A stretch of 64,000 bases of DNA from assembly GCA_028277845.1 (NCBI GenBank), contig JANQFL010000038.1, forward strand, positions 41,559 to 105,558, read 5' to 3'. Shown here piece after piece: positions 1-10,115 of the stretch. The translations under genes were made by a program, and so were the position numbers. Numbering within the stretch: position 1 is the first letter of the stretch; each line of letters opens with the position of its first letter. The notes beneath the pieces are model-generated. The model had not been told where the DNA came from. It searched no databases and saw only the letters and a program-made list of their open reading frames with translations. The stretch is from Sneathiellales bacterium (lineage in GTDB: Bacteria > Pseudomonadota > Alphaproteobacteria > JANQFL01).

Positions 1-8
1 TTGGCCGA

Positions 9-995
9 ATGACGAAAAAGAAACCCCTAGTCATCGTCACGCGCAAACTACCGGATGTGATCGAAACCCGGATGATGGAGCTGTTCGACACGCGGCTGAA
101 CGTGGACGACAAGCCCATGAGCCACGCCGACCTGATCGAGGCGGTCAAAGTGGCCGACGTGCTGGTGCCCACCGTGACCGACCGCATCGACAGCGGTATT
201 CTTTCGCAAGCCAATCCCGACCTGCGGCTGATCGCCAGCTTCGGCACCGGCGTCGACCATGTCGACCTGGCCTCGGCGCGCCAGCGCGGCATTACCGTCA
301 CCAACACGCCGGGCGTCCTGACCGAGGACACGGCCGACATGACCATGGCGTTGATCCTGGCCGTGCCGCGCCGCCTGGCCGAAGGGGTGCGCCTGATGCG
401 CGGCGGCGATTGGGAGGGCTGGTCGCCGACCCACATGCTGGGCCACCGCATCTGGGGCAAGCGCCTCGGCATCATCGGCATGGGCCGGATCGGCAGTGCC
501 GTCGCCCGCCGGGCCAAGGCCTTCGGCCTCTCCATCCACTACCACAACCGCCACCGGGTGTCGGAGGAGCTGGAACGCGAGTTGGAGGCGACCTATTGGG
601 AGAGCCTCGACCAGATGCTGGCCCGCATGGACATCATCTCGGTCAACTGCCCCCATACGCCGGCGACCTATCACCTGCTGTCGGCCCGGCGCCTCAAGCT
701 GCTGCGCCGCGACGCCTACATCGTCAACACCTCCCGCGGCGAGGTGATCGACGAAAACGCCCTGACCCGCATGCTGCGGGCCGAGGAACTGTCGGGTGCC
801 GGCCTCGACGTCTTCGAACACGAACCTGCGGTCAATCCGAAACTGATGGAACTGGACAACGTCGTCCTGCTGCCCCACATGGGCTCCGCCACCATCGAAG
901 GCCGCGTCGACATGGGCGAGAAGGTCATCATCAACATCAAGACCTTCATCGACGGCCACACCCCGCCCGACCGGGTGCTGGAAGGGTTGCTGTAA
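9..995 (+). CDS. D-2-hydroxyacid dehydrogenase (glyoxylate/hydroxypyruvate reductase type)
   Basis: A 328-residue NAD(P)-dependent D-2-hydroxyacid dehydrogenase. It probably interconverts glyoxylate/glycolate or hydroxypyruvate/D-glycerate in the cytoplasm. The Rossmann glycine motif GMGRIG lies at about residues 157-162. The catalytic triad is visible as Arg243 (TSRGEVID), Glu272 (FEHEP) and His290 (LLPHMGSAT). The length is normal for the family. The ATG at 9 overlaps a TGA at 10-12 that is in frame with the first bases of the window, so an upstream gene may end there with a 4-base ATGA overlap. The fold is certain; the exact substrate is inferred from the glyoxylate-reductase-like NTPGVLTED region. 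Confidence 0.9.
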   Translation: MTKKKPLVIVTRKLPDVIETRMMELFDTRLNVDDKPMSHADLIEAVKVADVLVPTVTDRIDSGILSQANPDLRLIASFGTGVDHVDLASARQRGITVTNTPGVLTEDTADMTMALILAVPRRLAEGVRLMRGGDWEGWSPTHMLGHRIWGKRLGIIGMGRIGSAVARRAKAFGLSIHYHNRHRVSEELERELEATYWESLDQMLARMDIISVNCPHTPATYHLLSARRLKLLRRDAYIVNTSRGEVIDENALTRMLRAEELSGAGLDVFEHEPAVNPKLMELDNVVLLPHMGSATIEGRVDMGEKVIINIKTFIDGHTPPDRVLEGLL

Positions 996-1051
996 ATCCA
1001 CTGATCCGGATTCGGTTCGGTAGACTCGATTCATAAAGTTAAATCTTGAAT

Positions 1052-1071
1052 GTAATTACGTTCGTAATTAC
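1052..1071. promoter_or_regulatory. Doubled palindrome, candidate toxin-antitoxin operator
   Basis: The 8-bp palindrome GTAATTAC occurs twice (1052-1059 and 1064-1071), separated by GTTC. The two centres are 12 bp apart, about one helical turn, and the block ends 32 bp before the antitoxin GTG. Dimeric AbrB/MazE-type antitoxins usually repress their own operon through such symmetrical sites, so an autoregulatory operator is the likely reading. That role is inferred from position and symmetry. Confidence 0.6.
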
Positions 1072-1103
1072 CTTGATGAAGTACATGCGATTGGAGGCTG
1101 GCG

Positions 1104-1349
1104 GTGAAAGTCGAAAAGGGCATTCGAATCAACACGAAGCTGCGGGCGCTCGGGAATTCCCGCGCCATTCCACTGACGCGAGACGTCATGCAAGCGGCGG
1201 GTTTCGATCCCGATCAGCCGGTTACGATCGAGGTTTCCGACGGGGAACTGCATGTCACTAAAGCAGACAGTGTCTATGCACGCGGCATGGAAATCGGCAA
1301 ACGTTTGGAAAGCCGTTACGCTCAGACATTCAAGCGATTGGCCAAGTGA
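1104..1349 (+). CDS. AbrB/MazE-type antitoxin
   Basis: An 81-residue swapped-hairpin AbrB-family protein, the antitoxin half of a toxin-antitoxin pair. Residues about 8-55 form the DNA-binding domain, with the typical GNSRAIPLTRDVM segment. The C-terminal tail is basic and would wrap the toxin. GTG at 1104 is chosen because GGAGG at 1093-1097 precedes it by six bases. The stop overlaps the toxin start by four bases (GTGA), implying translational coupling. A doubled palindrome at 1052-1071 is a probable autoregulatory operator. Doc toxins are classically paired with a Phd antitoxin, so an AbrB-type partner is a less common combination. Confidence 0.85.
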   Translation: MKVEKGIRINTKLRALGNSRAIPLTRDVMQAAGFDPDQPVTIEVSDGELHVTKADSVYARGMEIGKRLESRYAQTFKRLAK

Positions 1350-1765
1350 TCGACGACATCAGGTTTCCGACTGTTGAACTTCTTAAATCGTTACACGAAC
1401 GACAGATTGAATACTTCGGTGGCTCGCCAGGGATTCGTGACGAAGGTGCTTTGGAAGCCGCTATTGTTCGAGCGCGGCAATTCCTTGCCTACGAATCCGA
1501 GAAACAAGTGACCCTGTTCGAACTGGCGGCCGCTGTCGGTACGTCCATTTGCCGGCATCGTCATCCATTTGTCGATGGGAACAAACGCATGGGCTTCATG
1601 GTGATCGCCCTGATGCTCGAGTTGAACGGCCATGTTCTCGATGTCGCCGAGATGGATGCTGCCGAGAAAATGGAGCGCCTGGCTGCTGGAGAAATCTCCG
1701 AACAAACTCTGTCGAACTGGATCGCCGGCAACAGCTATCGAGCTAAGGACTCGGACCGAGTCTGA
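1346..1765 (+). CDS. Doc-like Fic-fold toxin (death-on-curing family)
   Basis: A 139-residue Fic/Doc-fold toxin. The core motif HPFVDGNKR lies at about residues 73-81. It ends in NKR rather than the NGR of AMPylating Fic enzymes, which places it with Doc, known to phosphorylate EF-Tu and stop translation. The start GTG overlaps the antitoxin stop (GTGA). The gene is convergent with moeB, with only about 11 bases between the stops, so it may end inside a shared termination region. No frameshift or missing motif residue is seen, so the toxin should be intact. EF-Tu as target is inferred from the family. Confidence 0.85.
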   Translation: MIDDIRFPTVELLKSLHERQIEYFGGSPGIRDEGALEAAIVRARQFLAYESEKQVTLFELAAAVGTSICRHRHPFVDGNKRMGFMVIALMLELNGHVLDVAEMDAAEKMERLAAGEISEQTLSNWIAGNSYRAKDSDRV

Positions 1766-1776
1766 TTGACTGTATT

Positions 1777-2571
1777 CTATGCCGCGTGGGCCGACAGATC
1801 GGTGATGGTGGCTTGCGGGCCGCACAGGGCGCAGGCCGGGTCGGGCTTGACGCGCACGGTGCGGAAGTTGGCGGAGAGCGCGTCGTAGATCAGCAAACGG
1901 CCCGACATACTGTCGCCGATGTCAAGAATTTCCTTAACAATTTCAGTGGCTTGCAGGCTGCCCATGGTGCCGGCGATCATGCCGAGCACGCCGGCTTCGG
2001 CGCACGACGGGGCGACGTCGGGCGGCGGTGGTGCATGGAAGACGCAGCGATAGCACGGGTTGGCGCCGCCCAGGTGCGCCCGGTAGGTCGACAGCTGGCC
2101 GTCGAATTGCAGTATGGCCGACGACACCAGGGTGCGGCCCGTCAGGAAACACGCATCGTTGACCAGGAACCGCGTGGTGAAGTTGTCGCTGCCGTCGGCA
2201 ACGATGTCGTATTGCGAGATCAGCGCCCGGGCATTGTCGGCGGTCAGGCGCTCGGTATGTTCGATCACCTCCACGTCCGGATTGATGGCGGCCACGGCGT
2301 CCTTGGCGCTGCTGGTCTTGGGGTCGCCGACCCGGTCGCTGGCGTGAATGATCTGGCGTTGCAGGTTGGACAGAGAGACCACGTCGTCGTCGATCACGCC
2401 GATGGTGCCGACGCCCGCGGCCGCAAGGTACATGATGACGGGCGAGCCCAAACCGCCGGCCCCGACCACCAGCACCTTGGCCTTGAGCAGGGCCTGCTGT
2501 CCGGCGCCACCCACCTCGCGCAGGATGATGTGCCGGGCATAGCGTTCAAGCTGCCAGTCGTTGAGGCTCAC
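1777..2571 (-). CDS. moeB: Molybdopterin-synthase adenylyltransferase / ThiF-MoeB-HesA family
   Basis: A 264-residue E1-like enzyme that adenylates the C-terminal Gly-Gly of a sulfur-carrier protein (MoaD or ThiS). The nucleotide loop GAGGLGSP lies at about residues 37-44. DGSDNF at about 124-129 is the conserved segment following the ATP site. Two zinc-binding CxxC pairs are present, CYRC (171-174) and CALC (247-250), and Cys188 sits in the SCAEAGVLG loop. It follows cysK by 34 bases, and a cysteine-synthase/sulfur-carrier pairing makes sense for sulfur transfer. MoeB and ThiF cannot be separated by sequence alone, and no moaD or thiS is in the window. Confidence 0.88.
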   Translation of the reverse strand: MSLNDWQLERYARHIILREVGGAGQQALLKAKVLVVGAGGLGSPVIMYLAAAGVGTIGVIDDDVVSLSNLQRQIIHASDRVGDPKTSSAKDAVAAINPDVEVIEHTERLTADNARALISQYDIVADGSDNFTTRFLVNDACFLTGRTLVSSAILQFDGQLSTYRAHLGGANPCYRCVFHAPPPPDVAPSCAEAGVLGMIAGTMGSLQATEIVKEILDIGDSMSGRLLIYDALSANFRTVRVKPDPACALCGPQATITDLSAHAA

Positions 2572-2605
2572 GGATACGCCACTCCTACGTTCGGCTGCCG
2601 ACCCG

Positions 2606-3589
<984 letters not shown>

Positions 3590-3655
3590 CGCATGGTGCC
3601 GTCCCAGCGGTCGGGCAAATTGTTGTTTCGTCGTCCGTTGATGGTTTGCCGACCG

Positions 3656-4108
3656 TCAAATGGTGAAGTCGGGCCGTTCCGCGACGGCATTCTTAATACC
3701 GCATTCACGGGCCTCGCGGCAAAGGTCTTCCAGATTGATCTTGTCGAGCCGTTCCATGGCGTCGTTGCGGACCTGGTGCCAGAGCGGCCGCACGACGGTC
3801 CGTCCCAGGTCCGACATGGTGCGTTCGTCACTGTATTCTTCCTCGTCGGCGGCCTCGATCACGCGGATGACTTCTCCAACGCTGATACGGCGGCGCTCCC
3901 GCGCCAGGGTGTAGCCGCCGCGCGGACCGCGTACGCCCTTGAGGATGCCGGCCCGCACCAGTTGCTGCATGACCTGCTCCAGGTAGCGCTGTGGTATGCC
4001 CTGGCGCTTGGTGATGTCCTTTGACTGCACCGGTTCGGGCCGGGCGTTGTAGGCCACGTCGACCACGGCCTCGAGGGCATAGAGCATTTTCTTCGGCATC
4101 TGCAGCAT
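3656..4108 (-). CDS. Rrf2-family transcriptional regulator (CymR-like, no IscR-type cysteine cluster)
   Basis: A 150-residue winged-helix regulator of the Rrf2 family. The N-terminal HTH and wing include the typical GVRGPRGGYTLAR segment at about residues 58-70. IscR and NsrR carry three closely spaced cysteines near residues 90-105. Here the only cysteines are Cys130 and Cys136 near the C-terminus, so a classical Fe-S cluster is unlikely and the protein resembles CymR, the cysteine-metabolism repressor. It starts 23 bases after dut and lies immediately upstream of cysK, so it probably controls cysteine synthesis. Confidence 0.87.
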   Translation of the reverse strand: MLQMPKKMLYALEAVVDVAYNARPEPVQSKDITKRQGIPQRYLEQVMQQLVRAGILKGVRGPRGGYTLARERRRISVGEVIRVIEAADEEEYSDERTMSDLGRTVVRPLWHQVRNDAMERLDKINLEDLCREARECGIKNAVAERPDFTI

Positions 4109-4131
4109 GAAGATCTTCCCGCTTTTTCTGG

Positions 4132-4581
4132 TTATGTCCCGGTCGAGCCGAAGCCGCCGCCGCCGCGGCCGGTCTCGTCGAGGGTGTCTCTTTCTCGCAA
4201 AGTCACCTGGGTCACCGGCGCCACCACCATCTGGGCGATCCGGTCGCCGCGTTTGATAACGAACGGTGCGTCGCCATGATTGATGAGAATGACGCCGACT
4301 TCGCCGCGGTAATCGGCGTCGATGGTGCCGGGGCTGTTGAGCACGGTCACCCCGTGGCGCAAGGCCAGTCCCGAACGCGGCCGGATCTGCGCCTCCAGGC
4401 CCGGCGGCAGCGCCATCGCCAGGCCGGTGGGAACCAACGCGTGCGTGCCGGGTTCGATCGTGACGTCCGCGTCAACGGCGGCCGGCAGGTCCATGCCGGC
4501 GCTGTCGGCGGTTTCGTAATCCGGCAAGGGCAAACCCGCACCATGCGGCAGCCGGGAAACGGCGACGGTGGGGCGGGTCAT
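4132..4581 (-). CDS. dut: dUTP diphosphatase
   Basis: A 149-residue trimeric dUTPase converting dUTP to dUMP and pyrophosphate, which keeps uracil out of DNA and supplies thymidylate synthesis. All five motifs are visible: SAGMDL (27-32), RPRSGLAL (67-74), [13 protein letters not shown] (85-97), DRIAQMVV (113-120) and the glycine-rich C-terminal [11 protein letters not shown] (138-148). The open frame continues upstream through coaBC, but the true start is the ATG at 4581. It overlaps the coaBC stop as ATGA, giving the normal length. The coaBC-dut order is common in proteobacteria. Confidence 0.96.
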   Translation of the reverse strand: MTRPTVAVSRLPHGAGLPLPDYETADSAGMDLPAAVDADVTIEPGTHALVPTGLAMALPPGLEAQIRPRSGLALRHGVTVLNSPGTIDADYRGEVGVILINHGDAPFVIKRGDRIAQMVVAPVTQVTLRERDTLDETGRGGGGFGSTGT

Positions 4582-5807
4582 TCGGCCGCGTCGCGTTTGC
4601 CGTTGAGATGACCGGCAATGGTTTCGGCCAGCCGTTCGGCCACCGCGGCCTTGCTCATGGTGGGCCAGTCGACGACGCCGTCGGCGCCGACCAGATGGAC
4701 CGTGTTGTTGTCGCCACCGAACGTGCCCGTTCCGGCGCTGACATCGTTGGCGACGATCCAGTCGCACAGTTTGCGTTTGCGTTTGTCCATGGCGTTGTCG
4801 ATGACGTTTTCGGTTTCGGCGGCAAACCCCACGACCAGGGCCGGCCGGTTCGGGCCGGGTTTGCTCAGGGTGGCCAGGATGTCCGGGTTCTCGACGAGCG
4901 ACAGGGCAGGCGGCGCCGCGCCCGCAGACTTCTTCATTTTCTGTCCGGCCTCGTCGGCGATGCGCCAGTCGGACACGGCGGCGGCGCAGATCGCCACGTC
5001 GGCCGGCAGGGCGGCCTCGCACGCCGCCAGCATGTCGCGCGCCGATTCCACATGGACGGCCTGAACCCCCGCAGGGACCGTTTCGGCGGTCGGACCGGTG
5101 ACCAGCACCGTTTCCGCGCCCAGGTTTGCGACCGCCCGCGCGATCGCATGGCCCTGCTTGCCGGACGAATGATTGCTGAGGTAGCGCACCGGGTCGATGG
5201 CTTCCCGGGTCGGACCCGACGTGATCAGGACCTTGCGGCCGGCCAGAAGTCCGGCGCCGCCCAGCTTGTCCGCCACCGCGTCGACGATTTCGGAGGCCTC
5301 GACCATGCGGCCCGGCCCGGTTTCGCCGCAGGCCAGATCGCCGGCGGCCGGTCCGACGCGGGCGACACCGTCGGCCTCCAGGGTCTGTACGCTGCGTTGG
5401 GTCGCCGGATGGCTCCACATTTCCACGTTCATGGCGGGCGCGATCAAGACCGGCTTGTCTGTCGCCAACAGGGCCGTGGTGGCCAGGTTTCCGGCCAGGC
5501 CCGCCGCCATCTTGGCCATCAGGTCGGCTGTGGCGGGGGCGACGACCAGCAGGTCGGCTTCCCGGGACAGGCGGATATGACCCATTTCGGCTTCGTCGGT
5601 CAGGGAAAAGAGGTCTTGATAGACTTTGTCTCCGGACAGGGCGGCCACCGACAGGGGCGTGACGAACTCGGCGCCGGCCCTGGTCAGGATGCAGCGCACG
5701 CCGGCGCCTTCATCCTGCAGGCGGCGGATCAGTTCGAGGCATTTATAGGCGGCTATTCCGCCGCCGATGATCAAAAGTATGCGTTTGCCGTTGAGGCGCA
5801 TGCCCAT
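4578..5807 (-). CDS. coaBC: Bifunctional phosphopantothenoylcysteine decarboxylase / phosphopantothenate-cysteine ligase
   Basis: A 409-residue bifunctional coenzyme A biosynthesis enzyme. The N-terminal flavoprotein half (CoaC) shows GGGIAAYK near the start, the substrate motif PAMNVEMW and the active-site cysteine in [13 protein letters not shown]. The C-terminal half (CoaB) begins near [19 protein letters not shown] and contains the lysine-rich [14 protein letters not shown] segment. An in-frame ATG two codons downstream (MRLNGKR) could also be the start. It overlaps dut by four bases and follows ubiB after about 86 bases. Confidence 0.95.
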   Translation of the reverse strand: MGMRLNGKRILLIIGGGIAAYKCLELIRRLQDEGAGVRCILTRAGAEFVTPLSVAALSGDKVYQDLFSLTDEAEMGHIRLSREADLLVVAPATADLMAKMAAGLAGNLATTALLATDKPVLIAPAMNVEMWSHPATQRSVQTLEADGVARVGPAAGDLACGETGPGRMVEASEIVDAVADKLGGAGLLAGRKVLITSGPTREAIDPVRYLSNHSSGKQGHAIARAVANLGAETVLVTGPTAETVPAGVQAVHVESARDMLAACEAALPADVAICAAAVSDWRIADEAGQKMKKSAGAAPPALSLVENPDILATLSKPGPNRPALVVGFAAETENVIDNAMDKRKRKLCDWIVANDVSAGTGTFGGDNNTVHLVGADGVVDWPTMSKAAVAERLAETIAGHLNGKRDAAE

Positions 5808-5893
5808 ATCCAGGTTTTACGATGAAATGGTGTGAATAAGGTATTCATCCAGGGGGTCCGCCGCAAGCACCCAATTTTCCAATCGGCGGCGCG

Positions 5894-7438
5894 TCAGACC
5901 TTGAGCAGGAGAATGGCGAGCAAAATGGCGATGATCCACAGCGCGGAGGCCGCCGGCCAGTTGCGTCGTTTGCGCTCTTCCCCCAGGCGTTTGAGGGAAT
6001 CGGGATGCAGAGCCACGCCCGACGTCAACATGCGGTCCATGGTCTTTTCCGCATTGTCGATCAGGGCCGGCAGCCGCTGGGCGATTTCCGCGGCCTGGCT
6101 GGCGGCATCGCGCAGGCGGGCTTCCGGGCCGAGATTGTCCAGCATCCACTCCTCGATGGTCGGCCGCGCCACCTCCCAAAAATTGATTTCCGGGTCCAGG
6201 CTGCGGGCGACACCCTCGGCCGTTACCATGGTCTTCTGCAGCAGCAGCAGGTGCGTCTGGGTTTCCATGGAGAAATCCTCGGTCACCTGGAACAGCTGGG
6301 CCAGCAACCGGCCGATGGATATCTCGTTGACGGCGCGGCCGAGGATCGGCTCGCCGATGGAGCGGCAGGCCTGGGCGAAGGCATCCACCGACTTGCTGGC
6401 GGGCACATAGCCCGCCTCGAAATGCACTTCCGCCGCGCGGCGGTAGTCGCCCGACAGAAACGCCAGCAGCATCTCCGCCATGAATCGCCGGGTCGCCTTG
6501 TCCAGACGGCCCATGATGCCGAAATCGACGGCCGCCAGAGTGCCGTCGGCCTCGACGAACAGATTGCCGTGATGCATGTCCGCGTGGAAAAAGCCGTCCC
6601 GCAGGGCCTGTTTGAGAAAGACCTGGATCACTTCGGCGGCGGTTGCCTTGCGGTCGATGTCCGCGGCCTCCAAGCCGTCCAGGTCGTCGATGGACGTGCC
6701 GGTGATGCGTTCCACCGTCAACACCCGTTTGGCGGTGCGGGGCCAGTCGACGGCGGGCACATGAAATTCCGTATCGCCGGAGAAGTTTTCGCCCAGCTCC
6801 GACGCGGCCGCGGCTTCCATGCGCAGGTCCATTTCCAGGGCGACCCATTCGGCCAGGGCCTCGACCACCTCCACCGGTTTCAGCCGCCGCAGGGGCGGAT
6901 AGAACCGCTCCGCCAGCCGGGCCAGCCAGTAGAACAGGTCCAGGTCCTTCTTGAACGCGGCTTCGATGCCGGGGCGCAGGATTTTGACGGCGACGTCGCG
7001 GCCGTCATCGGTGACGGCAAAATGGACCTGGGCGATGGAAGCCGCCGCCACGGGCGTGTCCTCGAACGACGAAAACAGGTCCGCAATGGGGGCGCCCAGC
7101 GCGGTTTCCACGGCGCCGCGGGCGTCACGGGCCGGAAAGGCCGGCAAGCGGTCGCGTAAGGCACCCAAATCGATGGCCACGTCCTCGCCGACCAGGTCCG
7201 CCCGGACCGACAGCGCCTGGCCCAGCTTGATGAAACTGGGCCCCAGTTCCTGAAACGCCGCCGCAATGCGCTGGCCCGGCCGCTTGTCGGACGAGCCCGT
7301 GCGGCGGCTGAGGACCTTCGCCGCCCAGCGCACCGACGCCGGCGCGTCGAAATCCTGCACCGGGGACAGGGCGTCATGCTTGCCGAGAATGCGGGCGATG
7401 TGCAGCAGCCGGACGAGATTTCTGACAGTGCGGATCAT
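5894..7438 (-). CDS. ubiB: Ubiquinone biosynthesis accessory kinase-like protein UbiB
   Basis: A 514-residue member of the UbiB/ABC1/ADCK atypical kinase family, needed for aerobic ubiquinone synthesis. The family signature KxGQ is present in SFIKLGQALS, with the alanine-rich loop VAAASIAQVHFA, a catalytic-loop-like DMHHGNLF and the metal motif DFGIMGRL. The C-terminus (NWPAASALWIIAILLAILL) is a hydrophobic membrane anchor. The stop codon of ubiE lies six bases upstream, consistent with a ubiE-ubiB operon. Length and motifs are ordinary. Confidence 0.95.
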   Translation of the reverse strand: MIRTVRNLVRLLHIARILGKHDALSPVQDFDAPASVRWAAKVLSRRTGSSDKRPGQRIAAAFQELGPSFIKLGQALSVRADLVGEDVAIDLGALRDRLPAFPARDARGAVETALGAPIADLFSSFEDTPVAAASIAQVHFAVTDDGRDVAVKILRPGIEAAFKKDLDLFYWLARLAERFYPPLRRLKPVEVVEALAEWVALEMDLRMEAAAASELGENFSGDTEFHVPAVDWPRTAKRVLTVERITGTSIDDLDGLEAADIDRKATAAEVIQVFLKQALRDGFFHADMHHGNLFVEADGTLAAVDFGIMGRLDKATRRFMAEMLLAFLSGDYRRAAEVHFEAGYVPASKSVDAFAQACRSIGEPILGRAVNEISIGRLLAQLFQVTEDFSMETQTHLLLLQKTMVTAEGVARSLDPEINFWEVARPTIEEWMLDNLGPEARLRDAASQAAEIAQRLPALIDNAEKTMDRMLTSGVALHPDSLKRLGEERKRRNWPAASALWIIAILLAILLLKV

Positions 7439-7444
7439 GGCGGA

Positions 7445-8203
7445 TCAAATGCGCCAGGCCGAATGCAGGGCGGCGATGCCGCCGGACAGGTTGCGGTAGC
7501 TTGCCCGGCCGAAGCCGGCGTCGCGGATCATGGCCGCGAACGTATCCTGGTCGGGAAACCGGCGGATGCTTTCCACCAGGTATTGATAGGCCTCCCGGTC
7601 GTCGGCGACCGTGGCGCCGATCCACGGCAGCACCTTGAACGAGAAGGTGTCGTAAAGGCCGGCCAGGCCGGGCAGAACGAAATGGCTGAATTCGAGGCAA
7701 AGGAACCGCCCGCCGGTCTTCAGCACGCGCCGGGCCTCGCTCAGCGCCCGGTCGATATGGGTCACGTTGCGGATGCCGAAGGCGATGGTGTAGGCGTCCA
7801 CTGATTTGTCGGGTAGGGGCAGGGCCTCGGCGTTGCCGCAAACCCACTCGATCGGATGCAGCATGCCCCGGTCGATGCACGCGTCGCGGCCGACCGAGAT
7901 CATCGCCGCGTTGATGTCGCATACCGTGACCCGGCCGCCGCCGTCGAGGCGGTCGAGGAAGCGCCGCGCGATGTCGCCGGTGCCGCCGGCCACATCCAGC
8001 AGATGCATGCCCGGCCGGGGCGCCAGCCAGTCGATCATGCCGTCCTTCCACAGCCGGTGAATGCCGCCCGACATCAGGTCGTTCATCAGGTCGTATTGCG
8101 GCGCCACGCTGTCGAACACGCCGCGCACCAGCGACGCCTTGTCCGCCTCGGCGACGGACCGGAAGCCGAAATGCGTTTCCTTGGATTTCTCTTCAACCGA
8201 CAT
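7445..8203 (-). CDS. ubiE: Demethylmenaquinone/2-polyprenyl-6-methoxy-1,4-benzoquinol C-methyltransferase
   Basis: A 252-residue class I SAM methyltransferase performing the C-methylation step of ubiquinone synthesis. The N-terminal [18 protein letters not shown] and the SAM-binding motif [16 protein letters not shown] are characteristic of UbiE, and [13 protein letters not shown] is the other family signature. The reading frame is open four codons further up (to 8215), but the ATG at 8203 fits family length and starts directly before SVEEKS. It diverges from mutM, with only about 47 bases between the two starts, so both promoters must overlap or sit inside neighbouring genes. Confidence 0.95.
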   Translation of the reverse strand: MSVEEKSKETHFGFRSVAEADKASLVRGVFDSVAPQYDLMNDLMSGGIHRLWKDGMIDWLAPRPGMHLLDVAGGTGDIARRFLDRLDGGGRVTVCDINAAMISVGRDACIDRGMLHPIEWVCGNAEALPLPDKSVDAYTIAFGIRNVTHIDRALSEARRVLKTGGRFLCLEFSHFVLPGLAGLYDTFSFKVLPWIGATVADDREAYQYLVESIRRFPDQDTFAAMIRDAGFGRASYRNLSGGIAALHSAWRI

Positions 8204-8250
8204 GGCCGCGACCATAGCGCTTCGCCGCGCGACACGCTACCGTGCGCGCC

Positions 8251-9102
8251 ATGCCTGAGCTGCCCGAAGTTGAGACCGTTTGTCGCGGCCTGGGCCCTCA
8301 TCTGGAGGGCCAGGTCCTGACCCGCGTCGAGCAAAACATACCGGCCCTGCGCTTTCCGTTTCCCGACCGTTTCGCCGATCGCCTGACGGGCCGCACCGTG
8401 ACGGCGGTCCGCCGCCGGGCCAAGTACATATTGATGGACCTGGACAACGACGAGACGGTCATCGCCCATCTCGGCATGTCCGGCCGCATGTTCATCTTCG
8501 ATGATGAACACCACGAACGCGGCAAGCACGACCATGTGGTGATGCAGACCGGCCGCGGCGAAACGGTGATTTTCAACGACGCCCGTCGGTTCGGCCTGAT
8601 GACGCTGTGTCCGACGGCGGGGCTCGAAGAGCATAAATTGTTACGCGACATCGGACCGGAACCCTTGGGCAACGGCTTCAACGGTCCATACTTCACCGAA
8701 ACGCTGCGGGGCCGGAAGACGCCGATCAAGGCGGCGCTGCTGGACCAGAAGGTGGTCGCCGGTGTCGGCAACATCTATGCCTGCGAAGCCTTGTACCGGG
8801 CCCGGATTTCACCCCGGCGCCTGGCCGCGTCCGTGGCCGGCCGGCGTGCGGAACGCCTGGCGGCGGCGGTCAAGGCGGTGCTGATCGACGCCATCGAGGC
8901 CGGCGGATCCAGCCTGCGCGACTATGTTCAGGCGAGCGGCGAACTGGGCTATTTCCAGCACCGGTTTGCCGTTTACGACCGGGAAGGCGAGCCTTGCCCC
9001 GACTGTCCGAAAACGGCGGATTCAGGCGCAAAACCGTGCACCGTCAAACGAATCGTACAATCCGGCCGGTCGACGTTTTACTGCCCCACCCTGCAACGGT
9101 GA
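8251..9102 (+). CDS. mutM: Formamidopyrimidine-DNA glycosylase (unusual zinc finger)
   Basis: A 283-residue bifunctional glycosylase/AP lyase that removes 8-oxoguanine and formamidopyrimidines. ATG at 8251 is chosen over the in-frame GTG at 8242 because catalysis uses the amino group of Pro2, giving PELPEVE as the mature N-terminus. The helix-two-turn-helix region ([18 protein letters not shown]) is normal. The C-terminal zinc finger is odd. Cys249, Cys252 and Cys278 are present, but the fourth ligand position reads CPTLQR (Leu281) instead of CPxCQ. The loop is about nine residues longer than usual and contains an extra Cys263, which might supply the missing ligand. The DNA-contacting QSGRSTFYC hairpin is kept. 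Confidence 0.93.
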   Translation: MPELPEVETVCRGLGPHLEGQVLTRVEQNIPALRFPFPDRFADRLTGRTVTAVRRRAKYILMDLDNDETVIAHLGMSGRMFIFDDEHHERGKHDHVVMQTGRGETVIFNDARRFGLMTLCPTAGLEEHKLLRDIGPEPLGNGFNGPYFTETLRGRKTPIKAALLDQKVVAGVGNIYACEALYRARISPRRLAASVAGRRAERLAAAVKAVLIDAIEAGGSSLRDYVQASGELGYFQHRFAVYDREGEPCPDCPKTADSGAKPCTVKRIVQSGRSTFYCPTLQR

Positions 9103-9116
9103 CACACCAGAAGCCT

Positions 9117-9145
9117 TTGCCAAAGCGATCCCGGGCCGCTATACG
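9117..9145 (+). promoter_or_regulatory. Predicted sigma70 promoter of the enoyl-CoA hydratase gene
   Basis: TTGCCA (9117-9122) and TATACG (9140-9145) are separated by exactly 17 bases. They lie between the mutM stop and the hydratase ATG at 9208. The -35 box matches the consensus at five of six positions and the -10 box at four of six. Transcription would begin about 55 bases before the start codon. Confidence 0.55.
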
Positions 9146-9207
9146 AAGGGTCGCTTTTTGACCGCCCGCGCCAATCGGGCGATGAGAGATACCCGGGAGC
9201 CGAACCA

Positions 9208-9984
9208 ATGGCCTATGAAAACATCCTCGTGGAAACCCGCGGCCCGGTGGGCCTGATCACCCTGAACCGGCCCGAGGCGCTGAACGCCCTGTGCGCCGCG
9301 TTGATCGACGAATTGGGTCAGGCGCTCGACGATTTCGAAGACGACGCCGCCATCGGGGCCATCGTCTTGACCGGCAGCGACAAGGCGTTCGCCGCAGGCG
9401 CCGACATCAAGGAAATGCAGGAAAAGACGTTCATGGACGTCTACAAGCAGGACTTCATCACGTCGGGTTGGGAGCGGGTCGCCCACTGCCGCAAACCGGT
9501 GATCGCGGCCGTGGCCGGCTACGCCCTGGGCGGCGGCTGTGAAATGGCCATGATGTGCGATTTCATTCTGGCGGCGGACAGCGCCAGGTTCGGCCAGCCC
9601 GAAATCAAGCTGGGCACCATTCCCGGCGCGGGCGGCACCCAGCGCCTGACCCGGTTCGTCGGCAAATCGAAGGCGATGGAGATGGTTTTGACCGGCCGCA
9701 TGATGGATGCCGACGAGGCCGAGCGGTCCGGGCTGGTCAGCCGCATCGTACCCGCCGACGACCTGATCGATGAAGCGGTCAATGTCGCCAAGTCCATCGC
9801 GGAGCTGTCCGGCCCCATCGTCATGATGGCGAAGGAATCCGTGAACCGGGCCTACGAAACCACTCTGCGGGAAGGTGTCCTGTTCGAGCGGCGCGTCTTT
9901 CATTCGTCGTTCGCGGCGGAAGATCGTGTCGAAGGCATGTCGGCTTTCGTCGAGAAACGCAAACCGCAATTCAAGAACAAGTAA
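9208..9984 (+). CDS. Enoyl-CoA hydratase/isomerase
   Basis: A 258-residue crotonase-fold protein, most like short-chain enoyl-CoA hydratase of fatty-acid or amino-acid beta-oxidation. The oxyanion-hole segment AAGADIKEM and the second loop [15 protein letters not shown] (carrying the first catalytic Glu) are intact. [17 protein letters not shown] carries the second catalytic Glu. The C-terminal [23 protein letters not shown] ending is typical of EchA/PaaF-type hydratases. It sits between mutM and rpsT near dnaA, a position recurrent in alphaproteobacteria, and a consensus-like promoter precedes it. Chain-length preference cannot be read from the sequence. Confidence 0.92.
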   Translation: MAYENILVETRGPVGLITLNRPEALNALCAALIDELGQALDDFEDDAAIGAIVLTGSDKAFAAGADIKEMQEKTFMDVYKQDFITSGWERVAHCRKPVIAAVAGYALGGGCEMAMMCDFILAADSARFGQPEIKLGTIPGAGGTQRLTRFVGKSKAMEMVLTGRMMDADEAERSGLVSRIVPADDLIDEAVNVAKSIAELSGPIVMMAKESVNRAYETTLREGVLFERRVFHSSFAAEDRVEGMSAFVEKRKPQFKNK

Positions 9985-10047
9985 TGGTTGGTTAACGGCG
10001 GCGGCGGGAAGGCGCGCGAAATCGGCAAAAACGGCGTTGAATCCGTG

Positions 10048-10076
10048 TTGACGGCATGCCTGGACAAGGCTATAAA
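10048..10076 (+). promoter_or_regulatory. Predicted strong sigma70 promoter of rpsT
   Basis: TTGACG (10048-10053) and TATAAA (10071-10076) are separated by exactly 17 bases, five of six matches in each box, about 40 bases before the rpsT ATG. The promoter covers an upstream in-frame start at 10056, so that longer frame cannot be the real gene start. Confidence 0.8.
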
Positions 10077-10115
10077 CCCGCCTTCGATTTTCCTTTGAAC
10101 TCAGGTTTTAGCTTC

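Noticed and set aside
4132..5418. Apparent fusion of dUTPase with a long N-terminal extension.
   Set aside because: The extension lies in another frame of coaBC and is Arg/Gly-rich shadow sequence. The ATG at 4581 with an ATGA overlap gives a normal 149-residue dUTPase.
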